From positions 1-64,000 of the forward strand of contig JAFKLT010000054.1 in NCBI GenBank assembly GCA_017309275.1: a stretch of 64,000 bases of DNA, read 5' to 3'. The DNA is from Sphingomonadales bacterium. Its GTDB lineage: Bacteria > Pseudomonadota > Alphaproteobacteria > Sphingomonadales > Sphingomonadaceae. Shown in pieces: positions 31,997 to 41,823 of this stretch (the stretch's first letter is position 1; every line of letters starts with the position of its first letter). The position numbers were made by a program, and so were the translations under genes. The notes under the pieces were generated by a model. That model was not told the DNA's origin, did no database searches, and worked only from the letters and a program-made list of their open reading frames with translations.

Positions 31997-32560
31997 ATGT
32001 CACGAAACCCGAAAAGCCCCTTGCCGGCCATATCGGCGTCGATCCGCGATCGGTCGATCGTGCTCGTCGGGTTGATGGGTTCGGGCAAGTCGACGATCGG
32101 GCGCCGTCTGGCGCAGCGGTTGAGCATGCCCTTCGCCGACGCGGATGACGAGATCGAGCGCGCGGCGGGCATGACGATCACCGACATTTTCGCCAAGTTC
32201 GGCGAGGCGCATTTTCGCGACGGCGAACGCCGCGTGATCGCGCGCCTGCTCGCGGGCCGGCCGCTCGTCCTCGCGACCGGCGGCGGCGCGTTCATCAACG
32301 ACGAGACGCGCGCGTTGATTTTGCAGGATAGTTTGTGCATCTGGCTGGACGCCGACATCCCGACGCTCGTCGAAAGAACCGCGCGGCGCAGCCACCGCCC
32401 GCTGCTGAAGGGCCGCGACGCTGGACAGGTCCTTCGCGAATTAGCCACCCAAAGAAACCCCACCTACGCCGAGGCGCACGTCCGCGTCAGTTCGGCGTCG
32501 AGTCCGCACGAACATACGGTGCGCGCGATCCTGGAGGAATTGTCGAAATGGAATGCCTGA
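31997..32560 (+). CDS. aroK: shikimate kinase
   Basis: This 187-residue protein phosphorylates shikimate at the 3-hydroxyl in aromatic amino acid synthesis. Walker A is GLMGSGKST, the shikimate site [12 protein letters not shown] and FRDGERRVI, and the Walker B-like ATGGGAF follows; RPLLKGRD is the lid. The start at 31997 (MSRNPKSPL) is preferred over an upstream Met. It overlaps aroB by 13 bases, a typical aroKB operon, and is divergent from the secreted-protein gene. Confidence 0.96.
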   Translation: MSRNPKSPLPAISASIRDRSIVLVGLMGSGKSTIGRRLAQRLSMPFADADDEIERAAGMTITDIFAKFGEAHFRDGERRVIARLLAGRPLVLATGGGAFINDETRALILQDSLCIWLDADIPTLVERTARRSHRPLLKGRDAGQVLRELATQRNPTYAEAHVRVSSASSPHEHTVRAILEELSKWNA

Positions 32561-33651
32561 CCGTCGATTTGGGCGCCCGCAGCTATCCGATCCTGATCGG
32601 TGACGGGCTGATCCGCGACATCGGCCGCCATGTCGCGCCGCTGCTTAAACGCCCGCGCACGATGATCGTCACCGACGCCAACGTGGCACCGCATTATCTG
32701 GTCGCGCTCGGCGCGTCGCTTGGCGCCGAAGGCATCTCCTTCTCTTCGCTCGTCCTGCCGGCGGGCGAAGGCACGAAAAGCTGGGCAGGCCTCGGCCGCC
32801 TGACCGAATGGCTGATCGGCGAAGGCGTAGAGCGCAGCGACCATGTCATCGCGCTCGGCGGCGGCGTGATCGGCGACCTCGTCGGATTCGCGTGCAGCAT
32901 CGTCAAGCGCGGCTGCAACTTCATCCAGGTGCCGACAACCCTGCTCGCGCAGGTCGACAGCAGCGTCGGCGGCAAGACGGCGATCAATGTCGAGGCGGGC
33001 AAGAATCTGGTCGGGGCATTTCATCAGCCCTCGCTCGTCGTGATCGATCCGACCAGCCTTGCCACCCTGCCACGCCGCGAGCTTGGCGCGGGATATGCCG
33101 AGGTCGTCAAATATGGCCTGATCAACGATCCCGCCTTTTTCGCCTGGTGCGAGGAAAATGGCGCAGCGCTGCTCGCTGGCGACAGCGAAGCCCGGCACCG
33201 CGCGATCGCCCACAGCGTATCGGCCAAGGCGCGCATCGTCGCCGCCGACGAGCGCGAGACGCAGGACGTGCGCGCGCTCCTCAACCTCGGCCACAGCTTC
33301 GGCCACGCGCTGGAGGCGGAGACCGGATATTCGGAGCGGTTGCTGCATGGCGAGGCGGTCGCCGCAGGCATGGTGCTCGCGCATCAATTCTCGGCCGCGA
33401 ACGGTCTTTGCGACGCCGCAGACGCCATGCGCGTGCGCGACCATCTCGCCAGCGTCGACCTGCCGCACAGTCTCGCCAGCGCGGGGATCAATACCGGCGG
33501 TGCCGCCCTCGCCGCGCATATGGCGCATGACAAGAAGGTACGCGGCGGCAAGCTGCCCCTGATCCTGACGCGCGGTATCGGGCAGAGCTTCGTTACCGAT
33601 GAATATGGCCTCGATACCGTGGCGGCCTTTCTGGATGGACAGCGCGACTAG
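32548..33651 (+). CDS. aroB: 3-dehydroquinate synthase
   Basis: This 367-residue enzyme converts DAHP to 3-dehydroquinate using NAD and zinc. The NAD site [19 protein letters not shown] and [20 protein letters not shown] are plain, as are the zinc ligands in the [15 protein letters not shown] and [16 protein letters not shown] segments. GGAGG lies 10 bases upstream of the ATG, inside aroK. Its 3' end overlaps the convergent antiporter gene by 4 bases. Confidence 0.97.
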   Translation: MECLTVDLGARSYPILIGDGLIRDIGRHVAPLLKRPRTMIVTDANVAPHYLVALGASLGAEGISFSSLVLPAGEGTKSWAGLGRLTEWLIGEGVERSDHVIALGGGVIGDLVGFACSIVKRGCNFIQVPTTLLAQVDSSVGGKTAINVEAGKNLVGAFHQPSLVVIDPTSLATLPRRELGAGYAEVVKYGLINDPAFFAWCEENGAALLAGDSEARHRAIAHSVSAKARIVAADERETQDVRALLNLGHSFGHALEAETGYSERLLHGEAVAAGMVLAHQFSAANGLCDAADAMRVRDHLASVDLPHSLASAGINTGGAALAAHMAHDKKVRGGKLPLILTRGIGQSFVTDEYGLDTVAAFLDGQRD

Positions 33652-35549
33652 GCCGCTTCGCCGGCCCCCGCCCCCGCTTCGGCTTCGGCTTCGGCTTCTT
33701 CCTTGGCCTTCTTCGCCGCCTGACGCCGCTCGCGCAGCGCCTCCAGCACGCTCGACGCCTGGCGCCCGCCGCCCGCAACGAAGCGGTGATCGCGGCCCGC
33801 AGAAAGGTCGCCCTCGCTGATCTGCATATCCAGCCGTTCGGCATCGAGCTGGCGCAGCGCGGTTTCGACATCCTCGATCTCGCGCGGTTCGACCTCAAGC
33901 TGCCGCAGCGCCATCAGTCCCAGCGCGATCGAGCTTTCGAACACTTCGCGCACCGCGCCGACCGTTCCCGCGCCGTCGATCGCCAGAAGCTGGCGGCGGT
34001 CGAACACGCGAGCCAGGACACGAGCCTCGGGAAAAGCGTCGACAATCGGCCTCAACGCCGCCGCATCGATGCTGCGATCGTCGGTGCAAAAGATGATCAG
34101 CCGCGCCTCCTCGGCCCCCGCGCGGCGCAGCACGTCGATGCGAAGGCCGTCGCCGAAATAGACCTTGGTATCGAAGCGACCCGACAGTTCGATCTGGCTG
34201 GGCTTCTTGTCGATCAGCGTCACCGAGCAATCGACCGCGTGCAGCATCTGCGCCACAATCTGTCCGAAGCGGCCATAACCGATCACCAGCGCCGATCCGC
34301 GCGGCGCATTCTCCGGATCGTCGAGGTCGGCGTCGCTTCCCGGCGCAAATTCCAGGTTGCGCGCGAACAGCATCAGGAACGGCGTCGTCATCATCGACAA
34401 GGTGACCACCGCGCTGAACAGACTTGCCGCCTGCGGCGCGATCAACAGCGCGTCGGCCGCCTGCGTGAAGAGCAAAAAGCCGAACTCGCCGCCCTGGCTC
34501 AGCAGCAGGCCAAGGCCCAGTGCCGTACTCCACGGCTTGCCGAACAGGCGGACGAGCACGGTCAAAACCCCGACCTTCACCGCGACCAGCATCGCAGCGA
34601 GCGAGACGACCAGCAGCGGCTTCTGCGCGACGACGCTGACGTCCAGCACCATGCCGACGGCCAGGAAGAACAGGCCCAGCAGCACCAGGCGAAACGGCTC
34701 GATGTCGGCCTCGATCTCGTGTCGGTACGGCGAATCGGCCAGCATCATCCCCGCGACGAAGGCGCCGAGCGCGGTCGACAGGTGCAGGCTATGCATGAAG
34801 GCCGCGCTCGCCAGTACCGCGAGCAGCCCGACGACGACGAACAATTCGCGCTCGCCATAGCGGCCGATCAGGCGCAGCAGCGGGTTCACGACGAACCGGC
34901 CTGCCAGTACCAGCACGACGATCGCGCCGACGGTATAGAGCGCCATCTGCCACCCCGGAGGCGCCGACGGGTCCGCCGGTGCCCGCGACAGCGCGGCGAT
35001 GATGGTGATCATCGGGACGATCGCCAGGTCCTGGAACAGCAGGATGGAAAAGGCTTTTTCGCCGAAGGGCGAGTTGATCCGGCCCGAACTCTTGAGGCTG
35101 GGCAGCACCTGCGCGGTCGAGGAGAGCGCGAGCGGCAGGCCAAGCGCAAGCGCGGCCTGCCAGCTGAAACCGAGCGTCGCAAAGATCAGCGCCGCCAGGA
35201 TCAACCCCGATATTACCACCTGGGCCAGGCCAAGGCCAAAGATCGCGCGGCGAAGATCCCACAGTCGCCGCGGATGGAGTTCGAGCCCGACGAGGAACAG
35301 CAGGAAGGCGATGCCGATCTCGGCAAAGGCCAGCTTCGATTCGCCGCCACCGACCAGCCCAAGCCCATATGGACCAACGAGTGCGCCCGCGATCAGATAG
35401 CCGAGCACCGCCCCCAGTCCCAGGCGGCGAAAGATCAGGACGAACAGCGTCGCGACGCCAAGCAGGATCGCCCCCTCGAGCAGCGCCGCATCGGTCGCGG
35501 TTTCCGCCACCACCTCGGTTGTCGCCGCGGCGAGAGCGGCAAGGCTCAC
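33648..35549 (-). CDS. Kef-type monovalent cation:proton antiporter-2 protein
   Basis: This is a 633-residue CPA2 transporter. About 12 membrane segments cover residues 20-400 (for example FVLIFRRLGLGAVLGYLIAG, IGIAFLLFLVGLELHP, FLAVGMVLDVSVV), followed by a TrkA-N NAD-binding domain, GSALVIGYGRFGQIVAQML and VTLIDKKPSQIELSG, and a Lys/Glu/Ala-rich tail. This is the KefB/KefC layout for K+ efflux. The start is GTG 35549, overlapping the upstream NifU-like stop by 3 bases. There is a 4-base overlap with convergent aroB. Confidence 0.9.
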   Translation of the reverse strand: MSLAALAAATTEVVAETATDAALLEGAILLGVATLFVLIFRRLGLGAVLGYLIAGALVGPYGLGLVGGGESKLAFAEIGIAFLLFLVGLELHPRRLWDLRRAIFGLGLAQVVISGLILAALIFATLGFSWQAALALGLPLALSSTAQVLPSLKSSGRINSPFGEKAFSILLFQDLAIVPMITIIAALSRAPADPSAPPGWQMALYTVGAIVVLVLAGRFVVNPLLRLIGRYGERELFVVVGLLAVLASAAFMHSLHLSTALGAFVAGMMLADSPYRHEIEADIEPFRLVLLGLFFLAVGMVLDVSVVAQKPLLVVSLAAMLVAVKVGVLTVLVRLFGKPWSTALGLGLLLSQGGEFGFLLFTQAADALLIAPQAASLFSAVVTLSMMTTPFLMLFARNLEFAPGSDADLDDPENAPRGSALVIGYGRFGQIVAQMLHAVDCSVTLIDKKPSQIELSGRFDTKVYFGDGLRIDVLRRAGAEEARLIIFCTDDRSIDAAALRPIVDAFPEARVLARVFDRRQLLAIDGAGTVGAVREVFESSIALGLMALRQLEVEPREIEDVETALRQLDAERLDMQISEGDLSAGRDHRFVAGGGRQASSVLEALRERRQAAKKAKEEAEAEAEAGAGAGEAA

Positions 35550-35974
35550 GCCGCGTCCGCCTGCTCTTCGAGCGCGGCGATCGCGGCGTCGAAGGGAAGC
35601 AATATTGCGCCATGTCGCGCCGGATAGTCGCGCGCGGGGGCGAGCAGGTCGAAGCCCGGCCAGTCCGGCGCGGCGCCCTCGCCCTTGAACCAGGCTGCGA
35701 TCGCGTCGCGCGCGGCCCGGATTTCGCCGACACCCTGTCCCGGTGCATGGCGCGCCAGCAGCGCGGCCGAGGCCTGGCCCAATGCGCACGCCTCGACATG
35801 CATGCCGACGCCGGTCACCCGCCCCGCCTCGTCGGCATTCAGGTCGAGGATGATAGCGCTGCCGCAAAGCGGCGCGCGCGCCGACACGCGATGCCGCGGC
35901 TGTTCGAGCGGCGGGAAGTCGGCGGTCGCCACCGCCAGCCCCAATATGTCGCGATTATAGAGCGGCGCGCTCAT
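35546..35974 (-). CDS. NifU-like iron-sulfur scaffold homologue, third Cys missing
   Basis: This 142-residue protein has the U-type scaffold fold (MSAPLYNRDILGLAVATADFPP at the N-terminus, then APLCGSAIILDL and VEACALGQASAALL with two of the three cluster Cys). At the place of the third Cys (usually R-x-x-C near the C-terminus) it reads YPARHGAILLPFDAA, with no Cys. It may not build clusters by itself. It lies between cvpA (4-base overlap) and the antiporter gene. Confidence 0.8.
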   Translation of the reverse strand: MSAPLYNRDILGLAVATADFPPLEQPRHRVSARAPLCGSAIILDLNADEAGRVTGVGMHVEACALGQASAALLARHAPGQGVGEIRAARDAIAAWFKGEGAAPDWPGFDLLAPARDYPARHGAILLPFDAAIAALEEQADAA

Positions 35975-36537
35975 TTCGACGCCGTATCCGATGCGGCATC
36001 GCCGCCGGCTCCGCCATTGTCGTGCGCCGCGCGCGCCTCGGCGCGGCGGTCGGCGATCACCTTGCTCAGCGCCGCGCTCGTCGCGTTCAGCGCGGGATAG
36101 GTCCGGCTGTCGGTCATCCACGCCGGTCGCTGCGCATTGCCATAGCCGATGTCATAGAGGAGCGTGATCGCCATGAAGCCGATCGTCGCGATCATCAGCC
36201 CCTTGATGGCACCGAACCCGGCCCCCAGCCCCCGGTCGACACCGCCGACGATCGACGCCCGGCTCCGCTGCCCCATGGCGCGCGATCCCCATTTGGTGAG
36301 CGCAAAGACGCCGCCGAACAGGATCACGAAGGCGAGCATGGCCGCACCCCCGGCAGCCTCGACCCAACGCGACAGCAACTCGGTCGTCATGCCGTGCAGG
36401 AAACGCACCGCCGCGATCGCGAGAACCCAGGCGAGAAGGCTCGTCACCTCCTGTACCAGTCCCCGCGCGAACCCGAGTATCGCGCTGCCGCCGATCAGCG
36501 TCAGCACGAGAATATCCATTGCCGTCAGACTTCCCAT
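35971..36537 (-). CDS. cvpA: CvpA family membrane protein
   Basis: This 188-residue inner-membrane protein of the colicin V production family has about four membrane helices (MDILVLTLIGGSAILGFARG, LLAWVLAIAAVRFL, AMLAFVILFGGVFALT, IKGLMIATIGFMAITLLY) and the family GGVDRGLGAGFGAIKG loop. The C-terminal tail is Ala/Gly rich. The start at 36537 (MGSLTAMD) matches the usual L-T-A-x-D N-terminus. Between radA and the NifU-like gene. Confidence 0.9.
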   Translation of the reverse strand: MGSLTAMDILVLTLIGGSAILGFARGLVQEVTSLLAWVLAIAAVRFLHGMTTELLSRWVEAAGGAAMLAFVILFGGVFALTKWGSRAMGQRSRASIVGGVDRGLGAGFGAIKGLMIATIGFMAITLLYDIGYGNAQRPAWMTDSRTYPALNATSAALSKVIADRRAEARAAHDNGGAGGDAASDTASK

Positions 36538-36547
36538 AATCGGGGAG

Positions 36548-37909
36548 CTAGTCGCGCCCGAGCATCAGGTCAACGAGTTCGCCGAGCCGCCCGAAGCCGG
36601 TGACGCCGATGCCGCTCACAGGCTTCATTCCCTTTGGCCCCCACCCCGTTGAAAATCCAAGCTTTGCCGCCTCGCGAAGCCGCAGCGCATCGTGCGAGAC
36701 CGGGCGCACTTCGCCCGACAGCGACAGCTCGCCGAAAACAATCGCGTCGGCCGGCACCGGCCGCTCGCTGAAGGCGGAGATCAGCGCCGCCGCGACGGCA
36801 AGGTCGGCCGCCGGATCGGTGAGGCGATAACCGCCGGCGATGTTGAGATAGACTTCGGCGCCGCCCATCTGCAGCCCGCACCGCGCCTCCAGAACCGCGA
36901 GCACCATCGCCAGCCGTCCGCTGTCCCAGCCGACGACCGCGCGGCGCGGCGTCGCCCCGCTTGCCAGGCGCACGGTCAGCGCCTGTACCTCGACCAGGAC
37001 CGGCCGCGTTCCCTCCAGTGCGGGAAAGACCACCGACCCCGGCACGTCGCGGCTACGATCGGTCAGGAACAGGCTCGACGGGTTCGACACCTCGCCCAGC
37101 CCCTCTTCGCCCATTGCGAAGACCCCGATCTCGTCGGTGCCGCCGAAGCGATTCTTGACCGCGCGGAGGATACGATACTGGTGGCTGCGCTCGCCCTCGA
37201 ACGCCAGCACGGTGTCGACCATATGTTCCAGCACGCGTGGCCCCGCGATCGTCCCGTCCTTCGTCACATGCCCGACCAGCACGATCGCCGCGCCGCTGTC
37301 CTTGGCATAGCGGATCAGTTCCTGCGCGCTCGCGCGGACCTGGCTGACCGTGCCCGGGGCGCTGTCGATCAGGTCGCTGTGCATTGTCTGGATCGAATCG
37401 ATCACGACGAAATCGGCCGCCTGCCCATCCAGCGTGGCGAGTATGTCGCGCACCGAGGTCGCGCTGGCGAGCGCCACCGGTGCATCGCCAAGCCCCAGCC
37501 GCTGCGCGCGTAGCCGCACCTGACCCGCCGCCTCCTCGCCGCTGATATAGACGACCGACTTGCCGCTCTTCGCCAGGCGGCCTGCCGCTTGCAGAAGCAG
37601 CGTCGACTTGCCGATTCCCGGGTCGCCGCCGATCAGCGTCGCCGATCCCGCGACGAATCCGCCGCCCAGCGCGCGGTCGAATTCTGCGATGCCGCACAGC
37701 ATGCGCGCGGGCATCGGGCTGTGTACGTCCAGCGTCTCGAGCACCAGCGACCGACCGCCCTTGCTCAGGTCGTGCTTTGCCGAAAAGGCGGTTTCGCCCG
37801 CTTCCTCGACCAGCGTGTTCCATTCGTTGCAATCGCCGCATTGCCCCTGCCAGCGATAGGTGACAGACCCGCAATTCTGGCAGACATATTGACGTTTCGC
37901 TTTGGCCAT
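36548..37909 (-). CDS. radA: DNA repair protein RadA
   Basis: This 453-residue DnaB-like helicase extends recombination intermediates. It has an N-terminal zinc finger (CQNCG and CGDCNEWN), a RecA-like core with Walker A GGDPGIGKSTLLLQ, the RadA KNRFG motif in VKNRFGGTDEIGVF, and a C-terminal Lon-like domain (SGATPRRAVVGWDSGRLAM, GLQMGGAEVYLNIAGGYRL). The start at 37909 (MAKAKRQYVC) fits the family. Confidence 0.96.
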   Translation of the reverse strand: MAKAKRQYVCQNCGSVTYRWQGQCGDCNEWNTLVEEAGETAFSAKHDLSKGGRSLVLETLDVHSPMPARMLCGIAEFDRALGGGFVAGSATLIGGDPGIGKSTLLLQAAGRLAKSGKSVVYISGEEAAGQVRLRAQRLGLGDAPVALASATSVRDILATLDGQAADFVVIDSIQTMHSDLIDSAPGTVSQVRASAQELIRYAKDSGAAIVLVGHVTKDGTIAGPRVLEHMVDTVLAFEGERSHQYRILRAVKNRFGGTDEIGVFAMGEEGLGEVSNPSSLFLTDRSRDVPGSVVFPALEGTRPVLVEVQALTVRLASGATPRRAVVGWDSGRLAMVLAVLEARCGLQMGGAEVYLNIAGGYRLTDPAADLAVAAALISAFSERPVPADAIVFGELSLSGEVRPVSHDALRLREAAKLGFSTGWGPKGMKPVSGIGVTGFGRLGELVDLMLGRD

Positions 37910-37965
37910 GCGCCCGCATAATCGGAACAAAGGCGGAACGCCAGCAGGATTTACGGGAGATTTGA

Positions 37966-38646
37966 ATGACCGCCCTCACCCATCGCCGCACGCTGCTCGC
38001 TACGCTTGCCGCCGCGCCGCTGCTGACGCTGCCGGGGTGCGCCAACCTTCCCGGTTTCAGCCTAACCGACGCGATCCGCGAGTTGCTGACGCTTTCGTCG
38101 CAACGCGCCTTCGCGATGCTGATGGAGGCGAACGGATTCTACGACAGCCAGGTCGCGCGTATCGACCTGCCGCCCCAGCTTGGCGGCACGGGGGCGTCGA
38201 CGATCGTCGCGAAGATATTGATGACCGGCGCCTTCAAGGATCGGCTGACGCGGCAGGTGAACCGGTCGGCCGAGAAGGGAGCCGAACGCGCAGCGCCGCT
38301 GGTAGCCGACGCGATCCGGTCGATCAGCATCGCCGACGCAGCAGCGATCGTTCACGGCGGGCCGACCGCGGCGACCGACCTGCTCGAACGGTCGATGGGC
38401 CGCAGCTTGGTCGGCGCGATGTTTCCCGACATCGACCAGGCGCTGCGGCTCGCCGATAGCGACGTCGTCACGCAGGCGCTGCGCGCAACGACGGGCATCG
38501 ACTTTCGCGGCCTGGTGCAGGATGTCTCGAACCGCACGCACGACGCCATCTATCGGGCGATCGGGCATGAAGAGACCGCGATCCGCGCCAACCCGCGCGA
38601 GACGGGCAGCCCGCTGTTGACCGCGGTCTTTGGCCTCGCGCGCTAG
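37966..38646 (+). CDS. DUF4197 lipoprotein
   Basis: This 226-residue protein has a signal sequence ending in a lipobox (LLTLPGCANL), so it is probably a lipoprotein. The rest matches DUF4197: LTDAIRELLTLSSQRAFAML, IDLPPQLGGTGASTIVAKIL, AIVHGGPTAATDLLERSM and DSDVVTQALRATTGIDF. Function is unknown. It starts 56 bases from the divergent radA start. Confidence 0.85.
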   Translation: MTALTHRRTLLATLAAAPLLTLPGCANLPGFSLTDAIRELLTLSSQRAFAMLMEANGFYDSQVARIDLPPQLGGTGASTIVAKILMTGAFKDRLTRQVNRSAEKGAERAAPLVADAIRSISIADAAAIVHGGPTAATDLLERSMGRSLVGAMFPDIDQALRLADSDVVTQALRATTGIDFRGLVQDVSNRTHDAIYRAIGHEETAIRANPRETGSPLLTAVFGLAR

Positions 38647-38695
38647 GCCGCTATAGGCGGCTGACGAATCGCCCTCCACAAGGAAGCTCCGCGCC

Positions 38696-39346
38696 ATGAA
38701 ATTCTTCGCCGACACCGCCGAAATCGCCGATATCCAGGAACTCGCCGCGACCGGCCTGCTCGATGGCGTCACCACCAACCCGTCGCTGATCGCCAAATCG
38801 GGCCGCGACTTCAAAGAGGTGACGAAGGAAATCTGCGCCCTTGTCGACGGCCCCGTATCGGCCGAGGTCGTCGCGCTCGACCATGCGACGATGATGCAGG
38901 AGGCCGAAATCCTCCGCAAGATCGCCGACAATGTCTGCATCAAGGTGCCGCTGACGATCGACGGCCTCAAGACTTGCAAGGCGCTGACCAGCGACGGCAC
39001 GATGGTCAACGTCACGCTCTGCTTCTCGGCCGCGCAGGCGCTGCTCGCGGCAAAGGCGGGCGCGACCTTCGTCTCGCCCTTCGTCGGCCGCCACGACGAC
39101 AATGGCTTCGACGGCATGCAGCTGATCGCCGACATCCGGCTGATCTATGACAATTATGCCTATGAGACCGAAATCCTGGTCGCCAGCGTCCGTCACGGCA
39201 TCCATGTGCTGGAGGCTGCAAAGATCGGTGCCGACGTGATGACCGCGCCGCCGTCGGTCATCAAGGGGCTGTTCAAGCATATCCTGACCGAAAAGGGTAT
39301 CGAGGGCTTCCTGGCCGACTGGGCGAAAACGGGCCAGTCGATCTGA
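38696..39346 (+). CDS. transaldolase / fructose-6-phosphate aldolase family protein
   Basis: This 216-residue protein is of the short (TalC/FSA) transaldolase type: [42 protein letters not shown] with the Schiff-base Lys, [20 protein letters not shown] and [14 protein letters not shown]. Either transaldolase activity in the pentose phosphate pathway or aldolase activity is possible; sequence alone does not settle which. GAAGCTC precedes the ATG. Confidence 0.93.
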   Translation: MKFFADTAEIADIQELAATGLLDGVTTNPSLIAKSGRDFKEVTKEICALVDGPVSAEVVALDHATMMQEAEILRKIADNVCIKVPLTIDGLKTCKALTSDGTMVNVTLCFSAAQALLAAKAGATFVSPFVGRHDDNGFDGMQLIADIRLIYDNYAYETEILVASVRHGIHVLEAAKIGADVMTAPPSVIKGLFKHILTEKGIEGFLADWAKTGQSI

Positions 39347-39358
39347 CCGTCTTAGCAG

Positions 39359-39374
39359 TTGACGTAAACGTTAA
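39359..39374 (+). promoter_or_regulatory. candidate operator upstream of the crotonase operon
   Basis: TTGACG-TAAA-CGTTAA is an inverted repeat (5 of 6 positions) 68 bases before the enoyl-CoA hydratase ATG. It resembles the ACGT-containing palindromes bound by regulators of acyl-CoA breakdown in proteobacteria, and is closely similar to the perfect palindrome at 57334-57351. Confidence 0.45.
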
Positions 39375-39442
39375 CTTCGGTCGATAGTTTTCCTGACCGC
39401 CGGGATTCGCGCGCACGCGCGTCCCGGCCAATAGGGAGAGAC

Positions 39443-40249
39443 ATGATGACCGACGCCGCGCAGCCCGCCGTCCTGACGACCCGTCAGGGCCATATCCTGA
39501 TCGTCACGATCAACCGGCCGGAGGCGCGCAACGCGGTCAACGCCGCGGTCCATGTGGGCATCGGAACCGCACTGGAAACGGCCGAGGCTGACCCTGAAAT
39601 CCGCGCCGTGATCATCACCGGGGCGGGCGACAAGAGCTTTTGCGCGGGTGCCGACCTGGTCGCGCTGTCGCGCGGCGAAAATCTGGCGCCCGACGACAAG
39701 GCGCAACAGGCGTGGGGCTTCGGCGGCTTTGCCGCGCATCCGATTTCAAAGCCGGTGATCGGCGCGGTGAACGGCTTTGCCTTTGGTGGCGGCTGCGAAC
39801 TCGCGCTGATGTGCGACATCGTCGTCGCCGCCGAGAATGCGCAGTTCGGCCTGCCCGAGGTCAAGGTCGGCCTTTTCGCGGCAGCTGGCGGCGCCTTCCG
39901 GATCGTCGAGCAATTGCCGCGAAAGATCGCGATGGAACATCTGCTGACCGGTGATCCGTTCGATGCCGCGACCGCGCTTCGCTATGGCTTTGCCAACCGC
40001 GTCGTTCCGCTTGCCGAGCTGATGCCGACGGCGATCGCGCTGGCGGAAAAGATCGCGGGCAATGCGCCGCTGTCGGTGCAGGCGTCAAAGCGCGTCGCGC
40101 TTCGCATGATCGACGGACAGATCGCGGGCGACGACGCGCATTGGGACGACAACAGGCGCGAGCGCAAGGCACTGATGGCCAGCGAAGACGCCCGCGAAGG
40201 GCCCCGCGCCTTCGCCGAAAAGCGCAAGCCCGAGTGGAAGGCACGCTGA
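39443..40249 (+). CDS. enoyl-CoA hydratase/isomerase (crotonase family)
   Basis: This 268-residue crotonase-fold enzyme acts on a CoA thioester, probably hydrating a 2-enoyl-CoA. The oxyanion-hole segments are ITGAGDKSFCAGADLVAL and GAVNGFAFGGGCELALMCD; the catalytic Glu is in LPEVKVGLFAAAGG. The substrate cannot be read from sequence. The next gene (thiolase family) starts 1 base downstream, forming a lipid-breakdown operon. Confidence 0.92.
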   Translation: MMTDAAQPAVLTTRQGHILIVTINRPEARNAVNAAVHVGIGTALETAEADPEIRAVIITGAGDKSFCAGADLVALSRGENLAPDDKAQQAWGFGGFAAHPISKPVIGAVNGFAFGGGCELALMCDIVVAAENAQFGLPEVKVGLFAAAGGAFRIVEQLPRKIAMEHLLTGDPFDAATALRYGFANRVVPLAELMPTAIALAEKIAGNAPLSVQASKRVALRMIDGQIAGDDAHWDDNRRERKALMASEDAREGPRAFAEKRKPEWKAR

Positions 40250-40250
40250 C

Positions 40251-41753
40251 ATGGTCATGACCGATCCCGAGCGTATCCCCGTCATCATCGGCGTCGGGCA
40301 GGTCAACGACCGGCCCGAGGATCCCGACCAGGGGCTCGACTCGCTGGGACTGATGGTCGCGGCGCTGCAAGTCGCGGCGGAAGATGCGGGCGTGCCGCTC
40401 GCCGAGATCGACAGCCTCGCGATCGTTGACCAGATCAGCTTCCACAGTCTCGGCAAGCTGCCCGAACCGCTCGCCGCCGCGATCGGCGCCAGCCCGGCGA
40501 TAAACTATCAATCGGCCGCGCCGCACGGCGACACGCCCGTGCGCTTGCTCAACGAAGCCGCAAATCGCATCGGCGCGGGCGAGGTCAAGCTGGCCGCCGT
40601 CGTGGGCGCGGAGGCACTGCGTACCGCGGCCGGTCGCGCGGCAAAGGCGGCGAAGGGCGAGGACAAGAGCTACAATGCCGTGCGGCAGGTCGCGACGCGG
40701 CGCGAGCCCAATTATTCGCAGGTTCACGGCCTGTCGGCACCGGTGGACGTCTATCCGCTCTACGAAAATGCAACGCGCGCCAAATGGGGCCAGAGCCTCG
40801 GCGACGCGCAGGCCGAGAGTGCCGAAATCTGGTCACGCTTTTCCGAAGTCGCGGCCGCGAACGAGGGTGCGTGGATCCGCAAGCCCGCGACGCCCGGCGA
40901 CATCCTCCGCGTCGACGAGCGCAACCGGCCGATCGCCTTTCCCTACTCGAAGCTGATGGTCGCCAATTCGTCGGTAAATCAGGGCGCGGGCTTTCTCGTC
41001 GCAAGCCTTGCCGAGGCGCGCCGCCGCGGTATCGCCGAGGATCGCCTGATCTACGTCGGCATGGGCGCCGCGGCGAAGGAGCCCGCGAACATCCTGCACC
41101 GGGACCGGTACGACGGCAGCGTCAGCATGGAAACCTCGATCAACCGCACGCTCGCCTTGAACGCTATGACCGTCGCGGATTTCGACTGCGTCGAACTCTA
41201 CAGCTGCTTTCCCTGCGTGCCGAAGATGGCGCGGCGCACGCTCGGCTGGCCGGTCGACAAGCCGGCAACGGTGTTCGGCGGGCTGACCTTCGGTGGCGGC
41301 CCGATCGCCAATTACATGAGCCATGCGATCGTCTCGATGGTGGAAAAGCTGCGCAGGGAGGGCCGTTATGGCTTCCTCTTCGCCAACGGCGGCTTCGCGA
41401 CCGACAATCATTGCATCATACTCGGCAGCGAACCGATTCCCGCGGCGAGCTTTCCGCAGGACTTCGATTATCAGGCCGAAGCCGAGGAGAAGCGCGGCCC
41501 CGTGCCCGAGCTGGTCAAAGACTATGCAGGGCCGGCTACGATCGAAAGCTATACGGTCTTCTATGGCCGCGACGGCGCCCCCAAAGCAGGCGTCGTCGTC
41601 GCGCGCACGCCGACGGGCGAGCGGACGCTGGCGCATGTCGACGTCGGCGACGCGGCGATGCTGGCTTTCCTGACCGACGGCACGCAAGAGCCGGTCGGCA
41701 CCGCCGGCCGGATCGAGCCGATCGAGGACGGCTTCGGCTGGCGCGCCGCCTGA
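40251..41753 (+). CDS. thiolase-family acetyl-CoA acetyltransferase with C-terminal domain
   Basis: This is a 500-residue protein of the SCP2/thiolase-like group. The N-terminus has RIPVIIGVGQVNDRPEDP, a core with DVYPLYENATRAKWG, VANSSVNQGAGFLV and FDCVELYSCFPCVPKMA, and a NGGFATDNHCIILGSEP segment. The last 90 residues (TIESYTVFYGRDGAPKAGVV, then TPTGERTLAHVD) form an OB-like domain similar to DUF35. The likely role is chain-shortening thiolysis in fatty acid or sterol-type side-chain breakdown together with the crotonase. Confidence 0.85.
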   Translation: MVMTDPERIPVIIGVGQVNDRPEDPDQGLDSLGLMVAALQVAAEDAGVPLAEIDSLAIVDQISFHSLGKLPEPLAAAIGASPAINYQSAAPHGDTPVRLLNEAANRIGAGEVKLAAVVGAEALRTAAGRAAKAAKGEDKSYNAVRQVATRREPNYSQVHGLSAPVDVYPLYENATRAKWGQSLGDAQAESAEIWSRFSEVAAANEGAWIRKPATPGDILRVDERNRPIAFPYSKLMVANSSVNQGAGFLVASLAEARRRGIAEDRLIYVGMGAAAKEPANILHRDRYDGSVSMETSINRTLALNAMTVADFDCVELYSCFPCVPKMARRTLGWPVDKPATVFGGLTFGGGPIANYMSHAIVSMVEKLRREGRYGFLFANGGFATDNHCIILGSEPIPAASFPQDFDYQAEAEEKRGPVPELVKDYAGPATIESYTVFYGRDGAPKAGVVVARTPTGERTLAHVDVGDAAMLAFLTDGTQEPVGTAGRIEPIEDGFGWRAA

Positions 41754-41823
41754 ACGGTCGATTCTGCTAAACCACCGCACGCGTTGATGATAATCTTCCC
41801 CGTATAGATGGGGGAGTGAGTCG

